A stretch of DNA of 64,000 bases from Owenia fusiformis (Eukaryota; Annelida; Polychaeta; Sabellida; Oweniidae), in the NCBI GenBank assembly GCA_903813345.2, contig CAIIXF020000002.1:4318001-4382000 (forward strand), written 5' to 3'. Shown piece by piece: positions 44,608 through 57,406 of this stretch (its first letter is position 1; each line of letters begins with the position of its first letter). The notes beneath the pieces were generated by a model that was given only the letters and a program-made list of their open reading frames with translations, searched no databases and was not told the DNA's origin. Made by a program: the position numbers and the translations under genes.

Positions 44608-47600
44608 TATTACCAATACTTATCAAAACTTCGACGACTTACGTCAATGTAACAAAAGCGATGGTCTAAATGCATGAATTATAGCTTTATTTAAAAGGTC
44701 AATTGTGCATGTTGCTTGTAATTTTGTCACCCTCTTCATGGGCGGATCCAGAAGCTAACAAGGGAGGGGGAGGCACATTTCAAATCAGAAAAACAATTTG
44801 GGCCCCTAAATCCAAAATTTGGCCCCAAAATATGTCATTCTAAAGAAGTCTTCGATGGAAATTAGTTATAATTCATTTAATTGTCTAATTAGTGTTCATG
44901 TCCAAGGACGTTGAGATACGAATTAATTCCGTCTGTGACATTGATATTATTACGCTCCAAATGAGATTTTGTTTTCATCTTAGTTTGATTCATTTATATC
45001 GCCGCGTATGTTTCAAATATGATTGAAATTGTTCACATGTTACATCCATGGAAATTGAGTTTATAATATTGAAATACTTGAACCATTGGATATACGTTCA
45101 TATTGACAAAAATTGAATTATTGATTAATGATGAAAAATGCAAAGGAATTTCAAATAATTAATTTATTGGCAATATACATGCTATAAGATGAAAGTTAGG
45201 ACACTCTATAGTCTTCAGAGCCCAAGCCAGTTCATTTGATTTCGTGTGATCTTCAAATTATTTCCAAGGGTCTTGTTCATGTACATTATGTTTTCTCAAA
45301 GCCCAGAACCCATAAAAGTTTGATTGTGTAAACAAGTAGTAGTGACGGTTGTCCGCGGTTGTGACAGTTGATACTTGATCTGAATTGTTAACACGAGAAG
45401 AGGGAGTGATAAGACATACAATATTAGTACAAATTAGAGTTTAAAGTCTGTTGAATGAGATAATGTTCAACGATTTTACCTGGTCATCCCAAAACCACCT
45501 TAGTGCAAAATGTCGCCTCAAGACTATTCCTTCATTTATTTCTAAACGCCTTATAAACACTGAGTATTATTAAAGCATACAATAATAGTTTTTGATAGTA
45601 CACCATATTTATATAAATTATTCAAACTTCATTTACGTATTCTATAAACATGAAAACAGTTAATTTAACACAGGGACCCGGAGTATTTGCAAGCGTCGGA
45701 TCATTAATATTTTTGTATGTTTATTATTCAATGCTTTATTGTACTAAAAATCCCTTTCGGGTGAGTGTACAGCAAATAAACATGATAAAATAAAACTAAA
45801 ACTATACATACAATTACAATAGCATACAATGCAAATTTTACATGGCATATATATGATTGTATGTGATTTTAAGCACATTTTCTTCCTGGTTGTATTAATT
45901 GGGATTACTGATAGGAGAACACTATTACTCAAACATCACGCATTTCAGCATTTTTTCTTCATGGCTGGAAATTTATATAGGACAATCATGATGCAGATTA
46001 ATTAACGAATATTCAAAGTCATAAATAAAACTATCTTTACATTTAATTGTTTTCGAGTATCCTCATTTTTAATCAATCAAAAGTATACACCCAACAAACT
46101 CAGATTGAGTATTTCAAATCTGTCGAAAGTCGCCCTGCAAGATCCCAAATGACGTCAGCACTACCTTTCTCATATTGCTTTTGCAGATACAAGTTGTTAT
46201 TTTTCAAAAATTTAAACCGTATCGGTTTGGAGCATATAACGGTAAGCTATATTTATACTCCTGCGCGTTTCTAGTCTAGTTTATTCATCACAACTGTTCA
46301 AAAGGGGGTCGTCTCAATATTAACTGATTTTAGCCATCTTAGATAGGCGCCGTCTCAAAAGCAACCGTTCTAAATATTTTATTTTTCCTGAGCCTCCGTT
46401 ATATTGTACTAAAATTCTGTGAAATGAGTGTTTTGTGTATTCGAAAAACAGTAGCCAGTGTTAAAGAAGTCGTGTTTATAATCTTCTTAATGTGACTTTT
46501 CTACACTATTTCTTCATGTACATTTTTAAATGACAGACGGCCTAAACTTTGTAATGACAAACTTTTCCGATTGATGAAGTTTGATGGAGAATCTAACCAA
46601 AATGTTTTGCATAGATAATCTTACGCTTCTATTCAAATCTATGTCAAAGAAATATATGCATAATGCTCGTTTCATAGTAAAACTTGTGCATTAATACTTT
46701 GAAGTTAATACTGTGAACATTTCATGAAAAAGTATGTAGAATTGAAAGCGTTATTAAAATAAGAGGCATGACTTGTTTTGTTCCGGTGTGAAAGAAATGA
46801 TGGTCCCCCAGGGATTATGGTCCCCTTTCTTAACAGCCCTTACTGGCCCTGATTGCGTACAAGATAATGAGGGAAGGAGTTGTATTTAGGTCACCATATA
46901 AATCAATGGAGAGTAGGACCATAATTTGATAGGACCTCCTACCCTTTTACACCGGCTACTACGATTCAAGAGAAGAACCAAATACACAAAATATGTACAT
47001 ATCTTTTAAATCAAAATGTGAAATATGCACAGAATCATATCGAATGATTTGACCAAATAAAAACGGGCAAAAATTAACCTTGTTAATAATTAATCATGTC
47101 AAGTTATTTTGTTTTGTAGGCTAACGGCTTACAAAACGTATGTACCAATACGATCAAGCCTAATTCCGTTAATTTTTCAAACGAATCCTTTATATTTGCA
47201 TTGTAAACTTATCTTTTGTTGGCACAACAAAATATCATAACAAAATCTGATTGGTTAACTGATTGAAGCATCGTTTATTCAAACTTTGAAAAACATTAAC
47301 ACGGAACAAAATCCATTGAATGGATTGTACTATATCCTGAAGAAAATTCACTGCTACATGTAGAACCACAGCATTGTGTCTGTACAAGGATTACGGTGGC
47401 TGTATTGAAGGTACATGAAATATTGGTTTTAATAAAGACTGATATTTCCTGACCGTACAAGTGATTTAATCTCCCGGGTTTAATCTCAACCAAGATAAGT
47501 GTACACAATCTGACAATATTGAAGAGAGGTATATATGCCATACAGAAGGGGAAATTTCTGAGCCTAGAAATTCTATCATGCATCGGAAATCGGGTACCAT

Positions 47601-48722
47601 ATAAGGATTTTCCCGAATACTTATTAAAAAGACAGCACAATATTTGTAACCTGGATACCTTCTATTTCTATAAAATAAACGCGTTTAAACTTTGCCAAAA
47701 TTGACACAAGTTACCGATACATGGGCATCCGATTTAGTTAGGAGTCTGAACATTATTAAGTTTTTAATCCTAGATTTGACACATATCATTTAGTTGATAC
47801 ACGGTGGGCCAAAAAGCGTCCATATTTTTATATTTGCAATATTTATTATGATTCTTGGATTTAATGGATAATACAGGCCCAATATCTTCGCAAGGAATGC
47901 AGTTATACAATCAATCCCAAAATGGCATAGTACTATATCTTTAGTGGTATTTGAATGAGTAATGAACAGTCAATAGTACAAAATTTTGGAGTCCAAATTT
48001 TTTTGGGGCCAAATTTCTTTTGGGCTGAGCCAAGGGGGGGGGGGGCTTCTCCCACCGTGGTTCCGCCAGTCTTATACCCCTTATATTGGAACCAAATGAA
48101 CCACTTTTGTCTGGAAATAATTTCATATGTAGTGAACGCCCTACCCTATACGTGTCTCTCCGACGGATTGTATAAAATGTTATTGTGGGATTATTATTTG
48201 AGACATGCGGATTCGAATATTATCGATATCCTAAGAACTTTATATTTTCAGTCAAACCTCTAGTGACTATTGATCTTATTCAGAAACCCCTGAAGATTAA
48301 TCATTTTAATTTTAGGAATAAATCCGAATGGTTCCTAAACATATCTATCAATATAGTTAACGAAAACACAGAATGAAGTTCTGCACTAAGGGCTGATAAA
48401 CATATTCATTGTTAAATGTAGATGAAATGGTTTCAACAACGAATACATCGCGCTTTTAGACATTAGTCTTACTTCAAGACTGTGGACCCCCCCCCCCCTC
48501 TTATCTACTTCTCCAACACATTATGAAAAGAAGATCCAAAAGGTCCAGGGTCTTGAAGCAAGACTATTAGACCTTTACGAATTTTAAAGTTCACATCGCT
48601 AGCCATGGTAGTTGGTAGACTGACGGTAGTCTCTCAAAGCATTGTGAAATTAATCTTCTTTATATAACATGCAGTAACCCTTGTATTCTAATTTGTTTTT
48701 CAGGGAAATTGAAACGACTAAC
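44608..48722. other. Intergenic upstream of EEP gene 2
   Basis: No gene supported over 4.1 kb. It contains the MITE at 46783-46955, G/C homopolymer runs (about 48036-48047 and 48487-48498) and a half-element with GGGCGGATCCAG near 44743. A TTTTTCAG acceptor at about 48704 implies that a 5' UTR exon of EEP gene 2 lies somewhere in this interval. Confidence 0.45.
46783..46955. mobile_element. ~173-bp MITE, copy 2 (see 19092-19260)
   Basis: CCGGTGTGAAAGAAATGATGG at one end and TTTTACACCGG at the other. The reverse complement aligns along the copy in the PBLD-like intron. Confidence 0.85.
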
Positions 48723-49814
48723 ATGGCGCTGTCTAAAATATCAACCGGAACTACTATAAAACTGTGTACATTAGATGTCAGTTGTGATACAACTGCCAAT
48801 AAAGCACATAAAAAATATGGTGAAGAATATGACTTCAAGATAAGATTTCCAAAACAAATTGAAGCATTTGATTCTTTGCAGCCCGATGTAGTAAACCTTC
48901 AAGAAGTTCGATACAAGGATAACCTAGAATGTGTAATATCAGAAATGAAAAAGAAAGGCTATATCGTTCATTCCTTCTATAACAATACACAACCAATGAG
49001 CTTCAATAATTTTATATGTGTTCGTCGAGATGGTAACTGGGAAGAGACTCTAGTAAAACATTATTGGACGGCCATGAGGGAAAACGGTGATTCGTACCTG
49101 AGTGATGATGAGAGTGCACGAGTACCACCATCGGAAAATCAAAGAGGTGATCCACATGGAAGATGCGTCGGTGTTTCTGTTTTGAAAAACAAGCTCATTC
49201 CTACCCTTAAAGTAATCGTTGCATCCATACACGTGGTTCCGTTTGATGATAGTACGAAACGGGTACAGCAAGAAGCCTGTTTGTCACTGGCGAAAATGAC
49301 TCAGACAATATCTGGAGATGATACGATCCCAGTCATCATTGCTGGGGATTTTAACATTTTCAATGAAGATAGAGAAAACAAAACAAAATTTGACCGGTTC
49401 AAAACATTTGCATCAGACCTGAATTTACGTGAAATCGACCTTCAGAAAATGATAATTAAAGAAAAGATTATCACAGATCAAGCCCATATTGGAACTTGTG
49501 TAGAGCAGCCAACGATAATGGAAGAGGATCCGAAGAAAATCGGTACATTCACTCCTTGGTCTTTTGACAGTTTTTCTGACATTGTCTATAAACAACCATT
49601 GGGTTACTCCAAATTGGATGCAATTTTTGCATCTAAATCTTTAGAGTGCAAAGATGGTGTCACCGTGCGGCCAATATTGATGAAACCTCTAAACGACCTG
49701 TCCAAAATGTCATCCGAGGAAAAGGAGATGGGCATGGATGAATTACGATTTCGACTAAAAGATGTGCTTGCTTCCGATCATTTCCTACTTACGGCCGAAT
49801 TCACATTCACCTAA
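48723..49814 (+). CDS. EEP-fold (endonuclease/exonuclease/phosphatase) protein 2
   Basis: A single coding exon of 363 residues. The ATG at 48723 (ACATGGCG) is the first after a TTTTTCAG acceptor; the open frame extends upstream into intron, which I exclude. Catalytic-type residues: E61 in NLQEVR, H170 in SIHVVPFD, D209/N211 in IIAGDFNIF, D299 in KLDAIFAS and D352-H353 in ASDHF. The first-strand Asn of most EEP enzymes is replaced by Asp (TLDVSCD, D18). The intron found in EEP gene 1 is absent. There is no signal peptide, membrane span or added domain, so it is probably intracellular. AATAAA at 49942 may be the polyadenylation signal. It is the best-preserved stand-alone EEP copy here. Substrate unknown. 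Confidence 0.9.
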   Translation: MALSKISTGTTIKLCTLDVSCDTTANKAHKKYGEEYDFKIRFPKQIEAFDSLQPDVVNLQEVRYKDNLECVISEMKKKGYIVHSFYNNTQPMSFNNFICVRRDGNWEETLVKHYWTAMRENGDSYLSDDESARVPPSENQRGDPHGRCVGVSVLKNKLIPTLKVIVASIHVVPFDDSTKRVQQEACLSLAKMTQTISGDDTIPVIIAGDFNIFNEDRENKTKFDRFKTFASDLNLREIDLQKMIIKEKIITDQAHIGTCVEQPTIMEEDPKKIGTFTPWSFDSFSDIVYKQPLGYSKLDAIFASKSLECKDGVTVRPILMKPLNDLSKMSSEEKEMGMDELRFRLKDVLASDHFLLTAEFTFT

Positions 49815-49885
49815 ATGTAAATAATATTACTGCTTGCTTCTGATCATTTCCTACTTACGACATTCACCTAAGTGTAAATAGTACT
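49815..49885 (+). repeat. Short tandem copy of the last coding bases of EEP gene 2
   Basis: GATCATTTCCTACTTACG, ACATTCACCTAA and TGTAAATA reappear in the same order immediately after the stop codon (49768-49824 compared with 49832-49878), with a deletion of about 9 bp. Confidence 0.75.
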
Positions 49886-50923
49886 GTATTATAATGACGA
49901 TTTGAAAATGATTGTGTATCAGTCCTAGTATTGTATATAAAAATAAATTAATTAAATTAATAGAATATACGTAATTGTTATTCTTATAAAAATATTTCTC
50001 TTAATGAATTCATATATAGCCGGCATAAACATTTGTATCACTAAAATTATTTACATAGTAATAGAAAATATATGCACGATTGACAGGAAACAGAAAGGAG
50101 CAACAATTGTTACAGAAAACAGCAGAAAATTTTGGGCCAATATGAAGATGGTAGCATGATATATAAGGATGTAACTCTAAGACATAACCGCAGTGACATC
50201 TTTATATCGGCCTAAAAAGCTATGGATATCTTAACAAAATATAAAAAAACTTTTCAGAAAATCGAAATCAATTTGTTCACCTCCCTGTTTAACTGCCGTG
50301 CAGATTTACTCAAAGTGTAATATCTGACAATTTTACGACACTTGCTTAAATGAATATGTTTTGCATCGAAGTTCTCACTGGCCTATCTGAGGTTCTAAAG
50401 CTATGTCTAAGCTACATTTTGACACTAAACTCAATAGGGGCCAAACATCTATTTTTGAAATAATTGGTCAATTGTGACACTACCCCCTCTCTCTGCCGAG
50501 AGAAATTGAAATTCACAAAAATGAAGGCAAAATTAATCCGCCACTTGACTCGAAATTTTCCTTCAGATAACCCATTGGCTTTCAACTTGAAGGGTAGGTA
50601 ACTTCCCATAGCATTGCATTTGGGTTTTCAAAATTGGAGAATGCCCACATTCCAAGAAAACTTATTTTGTTCTTTTATGGATGATTTAAAGAAATAACTC
50701 AAAAATAAAAAACATGATTATCATATAATGTTGATAATTTAATAAAAAATGGAATTCATCATAATTATGACAACACAGAAAGTGAACATTCTCCCACAAA
50801 TTATGTTTTTATTGGAATGTGTTCTTGAATAATTACCCACAATGCCCAAAGGGATACATCTTGAAACCTCTTATTCTTATTGGTCTTTTTTGTTTAAAGC
50901 GAAGCATGGCATTGCCCATTTTG
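49886..50923. other. Intergenic
   Basis: AT-rich, with no gene or clear repeat recognised apart from a possible polyadenylation signal at 49942. Confidence 0.4.
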
Positions 50924-53045
50924 ACACGCCTAACCATCGACAAGGTACAGTCACGTGACAGTGACAAAATATGCCGTAGTACACTTTTGATGTACTATGT
51001 CATTTTCGCCATTTTAGATCTCCATTTTCTAGAATGAGGAATCGAGGTAAGAACTCGCATTGATTTGATCAATATTGTGTCAGTTCATCATCAGGCAGTT
51101 GTTGCATTCGATTTGTAATTAAGTTGCAAATATGCATATCTACTTCAAATGATCCTCAGCAACTTCAATATCTTGTTATAGATCTACCCAGTACGTCAGG
51201 GATCTCTAAATCTTGACTGAATTTCGCAAAATTCTCTCTAATTTTTGTTTTGCTATGCAAATAACAGCCAAACTATGACTAACACAGCTTAAGATAAGTA
51301 TACAAATATACATACAGAGTTAATGCAAAACCGCTTTTTACTTTGGATGCTACTACGAAAAATAAATAATGTATGTTGTCAACTCGAATGTATGTTGTCA
51401 CATTGGCCTTACAGATCTCAATTCACAGTTAATTTTACAGTGAATGAAATGCTATAATGTACGTGTAATAGAAGGAACATATTTGATATTAAAGTAATAA
51501 TTTATAATGATAGGGCTGGCATATCGAAACATTTACTCTAATATTTTGTCCGTTAATCCATAAAATTGTCATTGATATGATTAAATTTCAATGTTACTAA
51601 TATTTTTTTAGTATTCCATAACCCTGGCTTTTGAACTTCTGCACTTTCCCCCCTAGGCAGACATATACCAATTTCTACATAGTATGTGTCATATATCATA
51701 TTTAAGCTTATCCAAAGTTACATTGATTTGCCAAATATGATGGTTCAAATGGTAAAAAGTAACAGGCATTTCAAAAATTAGCGTTTTGCCAAAAAGTTCA
51801 TTTCAGTATCCTGGAAACAGCCCTGACCTGAATGTGACAGAAAATATGGATGCTATTCTCGAAGATAATATATGGATATCGAGTTCTAAAAAGATGACGT
51901 TTAGGGTAGATACTCCAAGGAAACTCTTCTTATGCCTTAAAAAGGTTTAATGAGGATTACAAAACGCCATCATATATGGAAAGTATTGCTGCTGTTAACA
52001 CGGCGGCTAAGGAGACACACCGACTATTGTTTTGGTGTAAAACTGACTTTAATTTTGTTCAAACACTAACTTTTGAAATTCCTGTAACTTTTACAATTTG
52101 TGAGTTGAACCATGATACTCGGCAAATTAATGTAACTTTGGATGAGCTTTAAAATGATATATGACACATACATGGAGACATTGGTATATGTCTGCCTAGG
52201 GGGCCCATAATTTCGGGACACCCTGTAGCATAAAGTCATCTTGGATTAGCTAGTAAAGATCTCTCCATGAACTCCTTAAGATTATTAAAATTCATAAAAG
52301 TGCAACTAAACATATCGTAACGTACCGACGTCGAGTGGTCAAAGAGGTCGGAAGAAAACACGCCATGGTCACATATTAATCACCATATTAATACTTCCAT
52401 AAAATAAAATAGCATTCAACGAAAAAATCACTTTTACCTGTTTATCTGTACTAGGGATACAGGAGCATGTTCGTTGAACATCACTTGTAACGCATAAAAC
52501 CCTTAATGCATTTTGAAATTAAATCATTGCAATGTTTAATATTATAACTCATGTATTTCAATTACAGGGACAACATACACTGTGAGTTGACAACGTACAT
52601 TTCTGATTTTTTAAATTATATCAAATGCATGAATGTTTATTAAATGTTCACCTGTCCTAAACTGTGTAGTTTAGAGAAACACATTCTCGTAAAAATATTC
52701 GACTCTCTGAGACGTCAGGGGAGAAAATTATCAAAGGAAATGTGTAAAAAACAACATTTTTCCAACCGAAGAATCGTATGGGTAGACTAACAACGAAAAA
52801 GATCGAGCACTGCTCGAAGATCTTTTAACGTTATTAGAAAAATAAATGTCTTTGAAATCGAATGCACGCGAAATCAAACATAAAATCCTCTGTGTACTCC
52901 TAAAATTTATTTTTGAAAACCTGCATCAAACCTACATCATAGTCTTCGCTCAAAATCAGTTAATAGTGACATAGTACATCAAAAGTGTACTACGGCATAT
53001 TTTGTCACTGTCACGTGACTGTACCTTGTCGATCGTTAGGCGTGT
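50924..53045. mobile_element. 2.1-kb element with 79-bp terminal inverted repeats and nested insertions
   Basis: ACACGCCTAACCATCGACAA through ATGTACTATGTCA (50924-51002) is matched inverted by 52967-53045 with one or two changes. Inside, a second inverted pair (GTATGTTGTCAACTC at about 51371, inverted at about 52568-52600) and a mariner remnant (51650-52217) are nested like Russian dolls. No transposase that could belong to the outer element was seen. Confidence 0.85.
51650..52217 (+). mobile_element. Decayed Tc1/mariner-like element
   Basis: CCCTAGGCAGACATATACCA near 51651 is matched inverted near 52171-52195, and the right end reads ACCCTGTA. Within it the plus strand encodes QYPGNSPDLNVTEN (about 51808-51845), the third-Asp region of Tc1-like transposases, then decays. 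Confidence 0.72.
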
Positions 53046-54888
53046 TTGAAGGTCTCGTGTTTATTACAGAGTTGCATACCCTTCTAATTGAAAGCCCATG
53101 GATAACCCAAATAAACGCATTTTCGTAAGAAATGGCATGTTGTCATTGCAAAAAGAACTCATTCTGCTTATTTTTTCTTTTTGGATGTTGCTTTCCGTGA
53201 TTTATATGGTTAAATATTTTGAAGTGCGTATTTTATACATTTATTTCCTAGCTAGAATTACATCTAGGATAAGCATGACGCTCAATTAAAATCATAAAGG
53301 TTTTCATATTTGCATCTTTTATGTATTGGGGAGGTCGATGAGGGAAGACATCATTAATATTAGTTTTGATCAAAGTAATTGCACTTTTATAGCAACCAAA
53401 TATCAATATTTTATTCTTTTTTCCTATATTCGTATTAAGCGATTGTCTTATCCTAGATCACGTGACAAATATGGCAACGAAGTTAAATTTCCTGCTTTTA
53501 TAATTTTAGTATTAAATGTCGAATCAAAGCATTATTTTAGTCTTTTGTTCAAATTTTCTGAGTACGAAAGATGTATGAATATACAAGGAAAAACATGTGA
53601 AGGTGAGTTTACTAACATTTGAAGGTGGATGGTAAAATTTATGTTTTTAGTGGTCGTCAAATTTCTTTTATGTACAAAAATTCTTGTTCACGTTGTTGCT
53701 CAAAATTAGGTCTTTCAGGTCAGTTCTCTAAAATATTATTAACTTACCTGTGATTTATTTTCCCACCTGATTATCGATTGCTTTGAGATTTATAATTTTT
53801 GCTCAGATGTTTCTGTTCTTATATAAATACAAATAAAAGTCTCTTTGTTGTCCCAAGTGGAAGAAGATAAATCTATTCAGCCAACTTGCATGAAGTATTA
53901 TTCATGAAGTATGTTCATTCTTTGGTATTCGTCATTTCTCGTGACTTTTAAACCCTACTTTATTTGTTAACTATGATATCTATAAGTATAACAGTTTCTT
54001 AAATCATTTCCTTAAGTATATATTGTCAAATCAAGTCGCCCTTTATCATGGTGACTTATTACGCAAAGACTGGTTCAAACTTTTATTCATTTTTGAAAGA
54101 CACATTTTTGTTGACGTCTGGTTCGGTTTTTCAAAATTATGTTGACTCCAATTCACTCTGCACCACTAATCATTACTATTGCATTAAATTTAAACCTGCG
54201 GTCCGCTATTTCTCAATAACGTAATTTGGACGAATATATTTGAGAATATTATAAAAAGGCCAATTTTGCAAGTACTATATCTAATATACTTAATGGTAGA
54301 CAACAGTTCATGATTTTGCCATGGAAATTGGTGCTCAATTGATGCAATGTCAATATTGTTAATGACTTCAAACCTTCATCAATGCATCAAATTTTTAATT
54401 AATTAATTAATTAATATACATCTTCATTTTGAGTGTATGGTTATAACAAAAACTTTATAATCATACCAATTCAAGTATGTTTATAAAAATAAACCTACCT
54501 GGGTTAAAAGTGGTGACGTATCGAAACCATGTGTCCTTCATAATTATCTGGTTAATCCATCTTATTTATTCGATATCCAATGATAACTTTACGTTACTAT
54601 CTAGGCTACGTCATGTCATGTCCTGCAGCAGATTGGCTATTACCTGCCCAAGGTTGTAACTTATATAAACCAATCAAAGCTGGGATTCCCCCTGGTATTC
54701 TAAATAGGATAAAACTTTGCTCAAGTTTTTTAAATGTTCCTGGTATATACAATAGTATAAGGCCAGATGATATCAATTTTATGTTTATTATCAACATGCA
54801 TCTTTTGTTTGCTGCTTTATAAGTAATTTATGTAATAGAGTGCAGTCGTACAGTGTAACGTGTAAGGAATTAAGATGAAAAATATGTT
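53046..54888. other. Intergenic
   Basis: AT-rich sequence with an (AATT)n run near 54397-54412. No gene supported. Confidence 0.4.
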
Positions 54889-55112
54889 AGGGCTCTCACC
54901 AGGCTTTTAGACTGTGGCACAACACCACACTCTATTTTAGCTCCCTCCACAACCTGTTGGCAAATCATGATTGCTTCCACAGTCAACTTGACTGAATACA
55001 CAAAAAACAACTCATGAAAAGGATAAAATATAACACACATGTAAAAATTGAACAGTTTTGCTGAAGATGTTTTCACCAGGCCACATCCTAAATATTTCCC
55101 GGTGAGAGCCCT
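54889..55112. repeat. Possible ~224-bp MITE
   Basis: AGGGCTCTCACC at the left is matched by GGTGAGAGCCCT at the right. No clear target duplication. Confidence 0.5.
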
Positions 55113-57406
55113 GTTTCCTGATGGAATCACACTCATTGTCTGTCTTTTCATGATTACATGTTTCTTTATGCCAAAATTGCAAGCAGTCGGGTGCATTTTA
55201 CAAATTGAAGTTCTAATTTTACATGGGACCTGTAAGCTTGTCTTCTCAGATTTGCTTTCAAAAGACTTTCTCGAAAGTCCATGCTTTGGTGTTACATTGA
55301 TATGAATATGGCTCAGTCTACAAAATTTCATGCGTTATATTTCTTTTATATGCTTACGTATTTCTAGAAATTATTAAATTTTCTATATCATTCATTTACA
55401 TGCAACATGTGTCTTGAAATGTTTCTTGACATGGCTAGAACCAGTAATAAAGTGTTTATATCCCTCAAAATAGTTTCTGTTAATCAAGTTTTTCTTCATT
55501 GTTTTTTCAGTCACTCACTGAATTTGTAAACAAAGAATCAAAGCCCATTGGCCTATATTGAATCCAAATCAACAATGATATTCTGAGCAACAGTGTTTTC
55601 ATAGTAGGATTTCCCAACTCAGGGTTCTCACAGTAAAAATCAATGTTACACATGGCATTAACTTCATTCAGGCTTGAACTATGCTAAGATATCAATGAAT
55701 TTATTTCGTCAAAGATTTTAGCCAATTACTAATGGATTTTTTGTTTTTTCACATGACAGGCCTATAAAGAGACGTTAGCAACCAACACTAGTTACTTGAC
55801 AGCAACACTGTGGATGATTCATCACTGAGCACTTTCATATGGAACTAAAACCAAGCACATATTGATAATCGACTAGTATCAGGTAAAACACAATACAATT
55901 ACATAATTAACCTGTTGTTATATAAGACATATGATTCATACTTATTATTCAAATAAACTATTTTTATTCATACTTAGTAGGTTTAATAATTGACTTATGT
56001 GAATTTATTCTTATTATCTTTAGCATAAATAATTAAAGATATCACAGAATGTCATAGATTAGTTTTATTATCATGATAAACTGCAAAAACAAAATTTATT
56101 GATGTTAGTATTTGACAACGATTGATTCATTTCTATTTTTTGCCTTTCATGAATTTTCAACTATTTTATGGTATAATTATCAACTTGATTAATATGATTC
56201 CAAAAATAATTTGTTCTTTTCCGAGGTTAAGTATGAGAGAACCTTTCTTGGCTTACTCTATTGATCAGATAATTTTTTCTGAATCATTTCCTATAGATTA
56301 TTATAATTGTCTGTTATTATAATTAGCAAAGTCTGAGTCAGACTTGTGCAAGGTAATACTGAAAAGTAATAATAGTCAAGGGATAAGTCTCTAAAATATC
56401 CCAATTTTTTAATTTGCATTAACAGTTTGCAATCTACATTATCAAAGGAATTTGAACTATAACTCATTCTTTCCTGGATATATCTAGAGTCTAGACTCCT
56501 AAAATTGGCCACCTCGTAAACTAGTACACATATGCAAGCTTATAAAATTCGCTTATAAAATCTTCAATGAACATTTGAGATGAGACCGGCCCTTAGCCAG
56601 AATGTTCCAAGGAGGGGTTCACCCCCCAAAAAATTCTAGGGGGGTTCACTTTGGCAAATTTGGCCAAAAATCACACAAAAAATGGTCAGAATGTTAAAAA
56701 ACTGCATCATTTTGAAAGAAATTTTGCCCCCCCCCCCCCCTCTGGCTATAGGCTTGGTGAGAAGTTAATATTTTGAGATGCTAATACATTGAATTAGAAA
56801 TTCAGACTTTTTTAAAGTGCTATACATGTATATATATATTATCATTGTTTTGTAGCATTTTTTGTGATCTACATTAATTTGGTGAACTTGCATTTACCAT
56901 TGGTATTTCCCCAGTTAACATTCCATCAAAAAACTGATGGTAGGAGCTCCGTGATTTCATCAACCGTCTGGACCCCTTGAGGGTGCCACATATATCTTGT
57001 GATCAAAATTTCAGTTTAACTACTCAGCTTGGAATTTTTCACAGATGAAAGAGCAGAATACTGCGAAGATCTGATAAAATTTTATGCTTGACAGCCATTT
57101 TAGATTTTTTAATAAAAAAATCTGAAAAATTTTCACTACTTTTAGTTTAAGAGGGGTGGAATGGGGTCTGTAATCCAAATCCAAACACTGCTGATCGATT
57201 TTTGAAAGAAATCCAGATACTTTAGTCAATTTCGTAAATACACAAAACTGTTTTTTTATCTACATAATAGTTTTCTACTGATCCAGATAATTGAGTTAAT
57301 TTTGTAAAAAATGTTCAACAAGAAATCTAGATGATTTAGTGATTTTTATATTTACTTCTAGAGGTGAATGATAACAGAGTGTTGATACACTAAAAAGAGA
57401 GAGATC
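55113..57406. other. Upstream region of the Death-domain EEP gene
   Basis: No coding exon supported. A CTTCTAG acceptor at about 57355-57361 precedes the first coding exon, so a 5' UTR exon is expected in this interval; CAG/GTAAAA near 55880 is a possible donor. A MITE-like segment lies at 56584-56755. Confidence 0.45.
56584..56755. repeat. MITE-like segment with GGCCCTTAGCCAG ends
   Basis: CCGGCCCTTAGCCAG on the left and CTGGCTATAGGCTTGG on the right are imperfect inverted repeats, similar to the ends at 61538-61720. Contains a C13 run. Confidence 0.6.

Noticed and set aside
48681-48722. Upstream extension of the EEP 2 frame
   Set aside because: It lies before a TTTTTCAG acceptor, so it is intron; the ATG at 48723 is preferred.
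54870-55331. 153-residue minus-strand open frame
   Set aside because: No domain, no paralog, overlaps a MITE-like segment, and composition is like the surrounding non-coding sequence.
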